DNA from: Diphasiastrum complanatum | Taxonomy: Eukaryota > Streptophyta > Lycopodiopsida > Lycopodiales > Lycopodiaceae | DNA: 64,000 nt | NCBI GenBank assembly: GCA_029204225.1 | Contig: CM055106.1 | Location: 7,163,156 to 7,227,155, forward strand | Reading direction: 5' to 3' | In this document: positions 44,401 through 56,400 of the stretch, in pieces | How the letters are laid out: every line of letters starts with the position of its first letter | Position numbering within the stretch: the stretch's first letter is position 1 | The notes under the pieces: generated by a model | What the model saw: only the letters and a program-made list of their open reading frames with translations | What the model was told of the DNA's origin: nothing | The model's database searches: none | Made by a program: the position numbers and the translations under genes

Positions 44401-47400
44401 ATTGTTGTGTGTCAATAACTTTGGTTTTATGCCAAGAGAACATTGACACGTGGCACCCAAATGACCTATAGCTCCAAACTAGCGTTCCATCCTATATAAT
44501 GAGACCACCACCTCAAATAAGTTGTTACGGGCCCTTACGGGTGTGTAACATTCCCTCCTAAAGGGAGCAAGCCAAGGAAGTTTAGTCTTAACTAATCTTC
44601 CTCTCCCAAGTGTGATCATAATCTACTTTCCCTTTCTAGTGTACTAGAAATTTGGAAACTATCCAGTTCCTCAACTGCTGTTGACAAACATTGACAATCT
44701 TCTCTAGCACCGCTGGTACATTCTACAAAGATAGTCAAATCCTCCAACTCAACTAGTTCACCTTTTGGAATTAGGTTATCCGTTCTATTAAGTCATTCTT
44801 TCAAACGACTTACGTGGAATACTAGATGAAGTCCAACTCAAACTCAAAGATCTACCTAATCCATGTTGGTTAGCCTTTCAACCTCTACCCAAATAGCATT
44901 GTGACCCTTCTTGGTTCTTGGGAGTCCAGTCACAAAATCCGTCTAAATACTTTCCCACTTTTTATTGGGAACTTCCAAAGGATGTAAAAGACCCAAGACT
45001 TTGAGTCTTTTTGCTTTGTTAAATTTGCATTGTTAGGGTGACCAGCAGAAGGGCACTACTGTAGAATCTAGGCCCTAAGGTCTTCCTCATCCAACACACA
45101 TACCTTTCCCTTCAAAAATGTAAGCCATTCCTTATGGAATATTCAGTCAGTAATTTATCATTTCAAGATCTCTTGGGATCTTGCATTGCAAGGTCTTTAC
45201 TAGATCTAGAATTTCTTGCTAGGGGAAACCAAAATACCCAGCGGTGGGACAAAGATCCTGACGTCACAACAAAGCATAACTGATTAATTTCTCCAATCAC
45301 CAACTCAAGGCATCCGCAACACATTTCGATGTACCTCTACAATATTTAAAGTCAAATTTGATCTCGTGAATGAGTTTTGACCACCTAGCCTTACTGCCTC
45401 TAAGGTCAACGACATCACATATCTACTTAAGGGACTGGTGATCAATTATCATCGTACATTTGGCACTACACAAATAATGCCTCCAAATCTTCAACATGTG
45501 AATGATTGCAAAAAGTTCTTTTTCATAGGTAGAATACCTACATTGAGCAAGATCTAGCCTTTTTTGCTTTCAAAAGCAACTAGTCTATCCTTTTCACAAA
45601 GGACTACTCCTACAACATAGTTAGTAGCATTTGTCTACCAAAAAATGTCTATTAAGATGGAGTATGTGTAAAATTAGAGCAGTATAAACACAATGTTTGA
45701 GAGTTTAAAAAATCTTTATTTCATCATTCCAAACCACGCATGGACTTTTTTTGGGGATACACTTTTTCTTCACCCCCTTAGGAATGTTTATTAAGGGCAA
45801 TGCTACTTTAGCATATTCCAAAATGAATTTGTGAAAACATCTTGTGAATACAAGGAATGATTTCACATCACAAATTATTTGCAATCGTGGCCATCCTTGT
45901 ACCTTACGAACTTTATCCTAATGGACCTCAATGCCACAATCGAATATGGTATGGCCCAGACACTTGGGGTTTGGTTTGAAAAAACTCACATTTTGACTCT
46001 TTAGTCGAGATTTTCTTGTCTTAGAAGCTCTAAGACAACATGTAGGGTCTAACTATAAATCAATGTGTCGTGCAAATACACCACCATAGACTTCTTTAGA
46101 TATGAATGAATAATATCTTTCATATGCTAGAATATGGTGGGTGCTTTCATGAGTCCAAATGGTAGCACGGAAAACTCATAATGGCCATACCTAATGCGAA
46201 AACCATTCTTAATAACATCCTCTTTCTTAATGCTTATCTAATGGTACCTTGATCTAAGATCTATCTTGGAGAACTGCTTTACTCCAGCCAAACAATCCAT
46301 TATATTATCCATCATAGGTAAGGGATATCTATTCTTGATGGTCATCTTGTTCAACTTTTTATAGTCTACACAGAGGCGAGTGCCTCCGTCCTTTTGGCTA
46401 ACTAAAAGGCCTAGTGCTCCCCAAGGAGACTTACTAGGCTGGATGTGGCCCATCCTAGGGTACTCTTGGAGTTGCTTGAAAATCTCATCCTCTTGTTTCA
46501 AGCTGATCCTATCCAGGAACAACGATATAGGGACACTATCGACAGGAAGGAGCTATTTATGATGGTCTACACTCCTAGAGGAGCCTTTAGGTAGATGCCG
46601 AAAAAAATGTCGCTAAATTCCCGCCGAAGCCTCAGAAACACTCAAGGGGTTATTAAGAGGTGAATCCAAAGGCATTTGCGGCAAACAAACATTTAGACTT
46701 TGAATAGCATAATCATCTATACAAGTTGCCTCTTTTGAAAAGAACAAAGAATGTTATACTTTGAATCTTCCAAATATGTTTCCAATTTTAAAAGCTGTAA
46801 CAAAAGGAGTATTAGGTACATCCACATCACCAACAAGTTCTATAATGAGTCATTGTTCGAAAATGACAAAGTATAGTAACATAGTGTTTTTTCAATGACT
46901 GATTCTTGGAGTGAAACCTCTCCTTATTCAAGATTAGATCTACTTTATCCAAATTTATAATGTAAAATTAAGGGGGTTCACTATAGTTTTGGAAAGTGGA
47001 TTCTCAACGGTAGCTAAGAAACTATCTGGTCCCAGATTTGTCAATCCTCTCCCATCTCCATCTTCATCACAAATGTGTGATTACTTGGCGAGGTAGCCAC
47101 TCAAAAATTTTGCACCAATTTCGAATTAACAAAATTAGATGTTGAACCATCATCAAATAGAACGTCCACAACTTGGTGTCTTACGAATCCTCTCATTCGA
47201 ATGAGGTTGTGGGGGCCAAAATCAACTATATTAAAAGCATAGATGCACATAAATGCGTTTCTGGGAGGACGCGTTTCTGAAACCGCGTTTCTCCTCCCAG
47301 AAACATGTTAAAAAAAAAAACAGTTTATTAAAAAAAATTTGCCTGTCTTCACGGCCAGAATCGCGCCAGCCGTGGAGGAGCTAAATTTTTTTATTTTGAT

Positions 47401-50400
47401 CTACAAGTGTCCAATCGAACCGTGTGCATAGTCGGCAGGCATCTACTCGGCGATACGGAGGTGGTGTGCACGGTGCCAGGGGGATCTGAGCTTCGCGCAG
47501 ATCGAAACGATCGGTTTTCGATTTTTGGTAAGTGTAGGCTTGCTTCTTTGCAAGTGTTGACATTGAGCTGTAGGCAACCAAATCAAGCGTAGTTTGGCTC
47601 TAGACCACCTTTCTTCATGCCCATGGTGATTCCTACGGGGTCAGTTTCAACCATTACGGCACGTCTTGCGAGATTTGAACACCACAATCCAAATGCTTGT
47701 TTTTTTTTGCCATTTTCAGAGAATGACTTGTGGGCAACCGATTCAGGTGATGTTTGAGCCTAGAATGCATTTCCACATGCCTGCAGAGACTCTTGTGACT
47801 TCCGTTCTGCCAGTCTACGTCCGTACCACAAATTTCAATTTTCATGCCCTAATTCCATGTTTTTTTGGGTTTAGGCATAGAGCACCGTGCAAGCATCCGC
47901 CAGTAGCATGGTTTAGGCCTGCACTGGACTCCTTTACGCCTGCAAGGACTCCCACGCTAGCGTCAGTCGCCCGTTTTTGCTCACACTGGAATTATTCTAT
48001 CCCTTGCCCTGTCTCGTGTGTTTTTTGGCACTTGCTATGATCTTACTAGAATCAATGTGACGCGTGCTCGGATGTGTTCAGCTCTGCTTTAGGCTGGTAA
48101 TGTTTTTCAATGCAGTGTGTTTTCTTCTACTGAACGGTTGTTTGCTTGTTTTTGTTCGCAGGTTTGATCTCGTGTTGACACGATGCCGGTGCAGGGCCGA
48201 GGCCTTTGGGGCGAGGTTGAGCTTATTGAGGGGGATACACCATGGCATGAGAGTCCGTAGATGGAGATGCTTGCATTGTGGTGGTCTCTTCACAGGATCA
48301 CTTACCAGGGTTAGGGCTCACTTACTGAGGGTCAGAGGGCTGGGTGGGCGGGCATCGGGCATATCTGATTGCCCCAGGATTTCTGATGAGGAGAGAGAGA
48401 GATTGTCTATTATGTACGAGCACGATGCTGCATCACAGGTTTCCGGACAAGGACAGGGAGCAGCTGCAGGTTCACAGGCAGGGCTCACAGGTAGGCAGGC
48501 GGGGTGGCATAGAGAGCAGCAGGCCCGGTGCACTCGACTTGCTGGCCAGTTCTTTTACAAGTGCGACATTCCTTTTGTTGTTGCTGACACTTGGGTGTTC
48601 AGGGAGTTTTGCGCACAGATGGCAGCCGTGGATGCTACATGGACGCCTCCCAAACGAGAGGCATTGCGAGGTAGGATGCTTTGTCAGCCTACTGACCACC
48701 CTCCAAGAGCTACCTCACCCTTGTAACCCTTGGGTCGAGCCTATCTCCACTCTTTATCCACATGGCCACATGACCTCCTAGGTCTACCTTGGACCTCTAT
48801 GGCTGGCTCTCAGCCATAGTACAGGTCACAAGTACAATAAGGTTAAAATGGTGATGGGAGGAGGATCTTCCTCCCTTGGGAAATCCATCTCTTAAGCTTT
48901 TTTATTTATGCACAGGGGGAGTTTACAAACCTAAGCATGGCTCTGGAAGAAATATGGTGAAAAGTTGGAGGTGTACATCCTCCTCCCATCTTCACCTGCA
49001 AAACGTATAGAAGGGGAGGAGTGTATGCTCACCGCCTCCTCCTTCCTCAAAACTTTGGTTTCTTCTAAGTTTGATGTTGCATCTTGGTGCTTACAAGCTT
49101 TTTACTCAAAAGTTTAGCAAAAAGATTTCTTTCATAACTTACAAACATAGCTTTGCAAGCCTATGTTTAAAGTTCAAAGCAAAACTGCATTGGGCATTCC
49201 AGAACACGTTCTAGGATTTTGGCCCGAACCCCTTTTTTTTGGAATATGGGTCGCAAAAAACAGCATTTTTCATGGGGAGTTTGATGGTAATCTTTCCAAA
49301 TTAGTTTATGCATAGGAGGCTACTTTTACCAGATACTATGTATTGTATTGCTGATTCACTAATTCCTGATGCATTGATTCACTATTCCACCAAGTTGTTG
49401 TTTAAGGGGAAAAGACAGTTTGCATATTATTGGAATGAGATTTTATATCTGGACCTGGAACACAGTATTTTGCTAAGGATTTTGCCTTTTCCTTCGAACC
49501 AAGGATAACTCTCAAAAATAGCAGTCAAAAGCCTTCATTGGTAACTAACATACAAGTGATTGCAATATGCAAAAAACTTTGCCATATATATGCATATGCA
49601 AAAAAATGCAATTTTTTTTGCGTTGTGCTGTATCTATGATTTAAAGTTATAAGCTTTGTTTAAGATGGGAAGTGGGAGTACAAGTAAACTCCCCACTCCC
49701 TCACCCAAAAGATGGAGGCTGGGAGAGGTACATTCTCCGCACCCCCCCTTCCTCGCCTACTTGCGGAGCCTGCATGCTGTTGCTTGTGCAGTAGGACCCC
49801 ACCGTAAATATTTAAGAAATTTCGAATCTCTTTTTTAAAAATTTCAGCCAAAAGACTTCTAAAAGAATGCCTTTGTGCAAAAATCGACTAGCAAAAAACA
49901 GTTTTGATGTCTTCAAATTCTGTAGCAGAAAATTGGCCATGAGAATGTAGAAAACCATAAAAAATCCAGCCCCTTGGCTAGTATAAAAGGCTTGTTTCCT
50001 ATCCAAATGACGTCGGATTTCAATGGAATAAAAAACAGACTTTGTCATAGCAATCTTACCATGAAAGATAAGCTTTCCAAGCACACATTCTCGAAGTTTA
50101 ACCAAGATAGAGTTAGAACAATTGCTCCTTAAACATGATGATCGGTGGCTCTGATACCAAATGTTACTTCATCGTTGGAACTGACCAAGGTAAGGACACT
50201 ATCAGGTGATGAATGCTCTCTTATCACCCATCCATAAAGATATTGCCATCTCATCCGCGTGCATTGAAGCTGTAGACTACCATCAAGCACGCTTACGTCT
50301 CCACCAAGCTACAACGTCCCATACCATGCATCCGAGCTTCAACCCTTGCATGCATACATTTTGAGGCAAGATCACGTCCTGGCTTAACCATATTTTTGTG

Positions 50401-53400
50401 GTGTGGGCTTCAACTGGTAGTGTTGGTCCTGATTTTATTCTTCACAGCGAAACCAAGATTTTACTATTCTTCACAATATAAAATCAGTTAATGTTCTGTT
50501 ACTGTGCAAGTTGGGCTTGCTCACCAAGATTCGATTCCCTGTCCATGCGCATGGGCAGGTACCCAGGCCAATGGCTTGTTTCAGATTATAATAAGAAAGA
50601 TAATATCTTTGAATATGATTATAATCTGTTCTCAATAGCAGCATGCATTTTGAACGAACAATTTATCACGAATGTTGGTTGCAACTTTTCATGCGAGACT
50701 GATCATTACTTTTTGGAAAGACCTTGAAGAGAATTTCATAAATGCAATTATATGGGCTTTGATGCTCGTGATCTTGTTTACTGATAAGTTGCTGATTAAT
50801 GTGATGCAGGTTCAACTTTCGGAGCTGTTCTTGACATGGTCACTGACAGGTGGTTCTTTGACACCATTAAGTTTCAAGATTGTAAATTCCTGTTCAAACT
50901 TGTTATGCTTCATTTCTATCTTGTTTGGTTCTCGGTACATTATTTTTTATCTGAAGTCTATAAGTTTATTGCTTTTCACGTGCAGGGTCAGTACTGCTGG
51001 ACTCTTAGTGGTGCTTTCACATCTTTACAGGTAGGCATCCTTTTTCAACGACTTAAGGTTTGATTTACTTCCAATTAGAGCAGTTGAAAAACTCAAATAT
51101 GCAAAAGTTGGTTTGGCAATGCAAGATTTGTGGCTCATGCAGGGGGTTATAGGGTCTGGTTTCTAGTTTTGTCAAAGGGTGCCCGCCCAGCATGTAAAAA
51201 TTCTACTCACTTTTGATACCAGCTGAATATTCAACAGAGCAGTTCATGTTTATGCAGAAGCTATTTTGGGCTTTTCCTAGGGCTGCTGGTACTCGACATA
51301 GCTAGCCATTGGCTGCAAATGTATAGGTGTGATTCCTGCTCTTATGATCTATCAGTTTCAGAGTAATGCTTCATAAATTCACTATGCCACTAGTTTGACA
51401 TGAGTAGCATAATGCAAAATCAACCTTTGGTTGAATTCTATGCACAAGAGTAGATGGACTATACTTCATTGACCTTATAAGAGCACAAACGTAATGCCCT
51501 AACCGAAGATCCAATCTGTTGCAGTACTTTTCTGTCAAGCAAAACGAGCCACAAGGATGTTGAAGATAGCAAAAGTATGCTGCTGCGGGCCTACTACCGT
51601 TATCGGTTGTTTATGGGATACTGTTGTGTCGGTGCTGAAGTATTTCTTCTTCCTATGTCTTTCTTTTACACCTTTTAAGTCTGGTGCACTGTCTTTATAG
51701 TAGCATCGTACAAGGATTATGAGCTATATGTGAAAAACCACACTTCCTTCATTTTACCCGACACAAGGCTAGTAACACTATCAGAAAATGATTAGCAAAT
51801 ACTATCAAGCATCAAAGACAAACCTATGTTACAACTTACGATCTCATTAGACCCATTATAAGTTTCTTTTTGGATTTTGAAAGGGTCGGGAAAGGTTCAC
51901 TCCCAAGATACTTGAAAATAAAATACAACTTTTCTTCTCAAAAAACATTTCTCCACAAACAATCCTCCTACACATGCAAAGTGAGTAAAGCTCCAACTGG
52001 CAGAGAAATATTCCCGTTTGGGTGTGTTTTCAGCAGCCGGATATAAAAAGATTACCGATTCGAATCAGACGGTTCCTTTTTTTTAGTTGGAACTTGGAAT
52101 CATGCATTAGTCAGCTAGAATCGGCACATCGGGAAACATTGAACGCACAAGTTATGAAGCTTTTGCCATTCAACTCGTACTTCAATAGCTCAAGAGAAAA
52201 AAAACCCAAGATTATTGTGTTGAAGTTTCATCCTGAAGGATGCTAACAAAGGATCTCATCTTGCTGTCATGTTGTTGCAGGTGCTTTATTTAGTACTTTA
52301 TCTTCTTTCAAATGCACATTCAGGGAACATCAGCGAGGTAATGAGGTCTGATTTTTATATTTCTTCATCTCATTGTGAAATATACTCTCTCCTTGATTCT
52401 TGTTGAACTGTGTTTGATGGACAGGTGGTTCTCTCTGCATTGAATGAAGGTTCGTTTTTAGCTATGCTGGGGCTTTTGGCACTCCCTGGATGCATCATCA
52501 AGCAAATAGTAAATTTTGTTCAGGTATTTTCTCGTACATTAATATCTAAAGTTTGCTCTGCACTTTCAGTTTTGAAGCTGAACAGAATGGTTCGGTTGTT
52601 GGTTGCATTGTTTTCCAGAACTGGATGCCCGAAACAGTTTGGCATGTTTGGAAAGTTCTGGGCTGTGACTTTTAAGTTTGTGTAAAGGGTGTAGGAAAAA
52701 ATCTCCATGTCTTGCCAGTCAAAGGACCTCCGAGCTCTATGAAGTTTAGAGTAGCTGCATTCCAAGTTAACCGTATAAAACATGAATGCCATGTAGCGTA
52801 TAAGAGAATCTAGTGTGTCTAAGAATCCCAAGTTACTTTTAATGTCCATGACTACCATTAGTTGGAAATGGTGCAAAAGTTCCCCAAGCTAGTCATATAG
52901 ACCATGCATACCTTACAGCAATAAGCAGGAAGGGATCTAGAGTCACAAAGCGAATCCAAGCTATTCGAAGGGATCAAGGATATAATAATATACTTATTAT
53001 AAAGTCCGCTATCAAGGATTCAACACTAAGCAAGCCACAACAAGCAACACAAGGGAATCGGATGGTGGACAAACCAACCCAACCAAACCTAGATCTTACA
53101 GATCAATCTATCACAAGGGAAGGAGGAATCACACAAGCAGCATGTAGCTACTAATCACACAATCAAGCATACACTAGTGAGAGCCCAATTGGTATACTTA
53201 TACCCTCCAACGCCCATGCACCACTAGTAGTGCACTGTGACACCTCACTAGACACCTATGCAGCCTATCTGGGCCACATCATCCAGTTCCCCTATGACTC
53301 ACTGATAGACTTATAATAATCCACCATCATGAGTTTTAGGCCTCCAACCATTAATTATGACCATATGCACATGAGGGCCCCAAACCCCTCACAATCGTAA

Positions 53401-56400
53401 TTGACTTATGGGTCGAGGTAGGCCTACTGACCTCTAGCAGGATAAACAATCCGAGATCAGTCGTGGGCATGACACTTATAATCATACTCCAAGCCTATTT
53501 CTGGGTGACATAGTTGATGTCACATAAAACATAAAGAACTACAAACAAGCATACCTCATACCAATAAGTAGGAAGGGATCTAGACTCACAAAGCGAGCCC
53601 AAGCTATTCGAAGGGATCAAGGATACAATTATATACTTATAATCATACTCCAAGCCAATTTCTAGGTGACATAGTTGATGTCACATAAAACATAAAGAAC
53701 TACAAACCAAAAAGATCTCATACTGTTTAAAGTAACATGTAGTGGTCACAAGTGACTCAAAGAATACGACCCATGAATACCATTTCTGTGCTATAAGTAC
53801 TTACTGCTAGCAAGGCCGTACCTCATGTACTTGTGCCAAATCAACATGTTGAAACATCGTGAAAGTGGATGCTTGAATATAGCAAGATTCACAGTACCCC
53901 GTCCCCAGCTTATATGTCAAAGGAAAGGCTTGACTAGATCAGCTAAGCTGCATCATAAATTGCTGCAATAATGCTGGAACACTATCAGGTACATTAACGT
54001 GGAGAAGAGCATGACTCTCACCCTCTAGTACTATATAAACCAGAGACTGTGCGTGAATTATGCATTGGTTCAGATGATAATATTGATCTTCATCTAGCTC
54101 TGCATCCGAATACAAACGCTTTGGGCTCTGGGCCTCATCAGGCACGCAATTCTCTGGCTCACCCCGTGCATCATCCCGTGGCTCATCCTGTGCACCATGT
54201 AGGTCCATGTGTTAGACTCCAAATCTGAAACTTTACTTAAAACCTGGCCTATCCCGTGCACAACAATCAGCAATGTCGATCCCTGTCGATTTCCTTGCAT
54301 GTACAAACATCAAAGCACACGAAACATGGTGGAGCTGGCTGCCTTGTCTCCTCCCAACCTTTGTTGCATAGATTATGATCAGGAATGCCTCTCTCTAGGC
54401 TCACTTATGCACAATCCTCAAGCACCCCTTAACCCTGACCTTTCCTAACGTCGACACATGGCCAATTCCATGCACAGTCGACACTTGCCACTTGGCAGTA
54501 CTCTGACACATAGGCAAGTGAGTAGGATGACATGTGTCACTCATACACTGGACCAAGTGTCCCAGTGAGCATGTGACATGTGTCATGTTTGACCGGTCAA
54601 CCCTGACATGTGTCACTCATTCACTGGACCAAGTGTCCCAGTGAGCATATGACACGTGTCCCGTTGACTAGTCAACTCTCCTACATTTTAGGAGGTCAGT
54701 CCAGCCACTCCTAATAAATGACCCAGTACCCCATGCCAATGCTAAGCACGACTCTCTGAGGTCCAATGCCAACTAATTACAGTTTATTTACAATTTACTT
54801 ACAAAAGGTCACCACAGGCCAGTGACTTAGCCATTTCAGTAATTACAATAATTGCAAAACATACATCTGTCTCTGAAAACTGTAAATAACCGGGACAGGG
54901 AGTAAAGGCTCTAACATCATGCCATCCCAACCTGTACCATCGAAGTCATCAGGTGTCTCATCTGGTGTGTTGTCGAAGTAACGCCCATGACTTTGTACTG
55001 CATGCATCCAAGCTGCTGCGGGACCGGCATCTAAATCACTCTTCCCCTATCAATAGCCTCCTCCATCATATCGACATAAGTAGGTATGCCACTCCCCCCC
55101 CCCCGTGTGCCTTGCCTGTCTACCGGCATAATCTGTGCCATGTGCCCCACCTCTGCCACGTGATGCACCTGTGACCCCTGCACGTGACGTGTGCCCATAT
55201 TCGTATCATGTGCCTCATCCCACTCTGATCTGGCGAATACAACCCGAATGGGCTCATCCTCATCCTGCTCATCATCTGACACTGGCTCATCTGCTTCATA
55301 CAATGGAGACTCTCGGTGATCAAGCCCAAGCTCTCTCTCTCACATCTCGGCAAGCTCCCTCTCTCTCTCTCTCTCTCTCTCTTTGCCATCAACTGTGTGC
55401 CCAAGTCATTTGCAGGCATGGGATGGATGTTGTCCGTAGGCAAGTCAACCTTGCGCTCCAAATCAGATATCTTCGTCTGCAAGGTTAAAATTGAGCATAT
55501 TAGAGAAACAACATGATCAGTAATTGAAACCTACATTTTAGTGAGACGTCAACCAACATGACATAGGAGAATAGCCTATCACCTGCAATGCGCTCGTAAT
55601 GGTCGGCAGTCTCCTGGCGAGATGTGCGTTGGTGCTATAGAACACCAACCGCTCTAGCTGACTCACTGACAATCTGTTTCTTCTCCTCGTGTGAATGAGG
55701 GCCCATGTGCTCCAATTATGCTCATAGACGGAGGCAGCGCAATCTTGTGGTGCGTGCAATCAAATGGTTTAGCACAAGTGCACGGGTGGAATGTCAAGCA
55801 AACGCACTAAGTGAGGATGAGATGAGAAATGACACGCTGTATGGAAGGATACCTGTGAAAGGACTCGCAGTGCAAGACGCTGTATGGAGGGATAGGTGCT
55901 ACCGAATATGGTCCACCAGGTAATGGGGAGCTGCCTCCTCTCTGGATCCTGAGCAGCCGGGTGACCGAACGTGCCCATGCCGAAACGAAATGCAGCTAGC
56001 TCCTCCATGAGTCTGATAGGATCCAAACCAATGTGTGGGCCCACCCTGTATATGTGCTCAAGCCAATCCGCCTCGAGCTCCCTGTCTGCGATTTGTGTCG
56101 AAGAGAGGAAGAGGGGATGCAGTATGTGTGCAACGTTGTGGATACACCTATGGAAGTAGTTCCACCGCGTCTCCCAGATGAACTTCAGCTCGGTCATCCT
56201 GCAAGTGAGAGGCATGGGGTTGGAGAAAGTACAACGATATCGAAGCAAAATACGGAAAAACGTAACATCAACAAAAAAACAAACTGGCAATCACTGAAAA
56301 GATAAAGACCAATTACATTACTATATTGCTTACCTCTCTGGTTGCAAGATGGGCAGCTGTAGGAACTGTCCAATCCGGTCCACGAGCTCATACACCAATC

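Noticed and set aside
48064-48161. Extending the hAT frame upstream to 48,064
   Set aside because: The segment is hydrophobic and unlike a BED-protein N-terminus, and a good splice acceptor lies at 48,154-48,161.
49812-50105. 97-codon minus-strand frame as a gene
   Set aside because: No recognisable domain; it lies directly after a copia-type primer site and is more likely leader sequence of that element.
51640-51680. Reading PIS exon 7 on into the following codons
   Set aside because: The frame ends at a stop within about 13 codons; a GT donor after GAA joins exon 8 in phase and matches family sequence.
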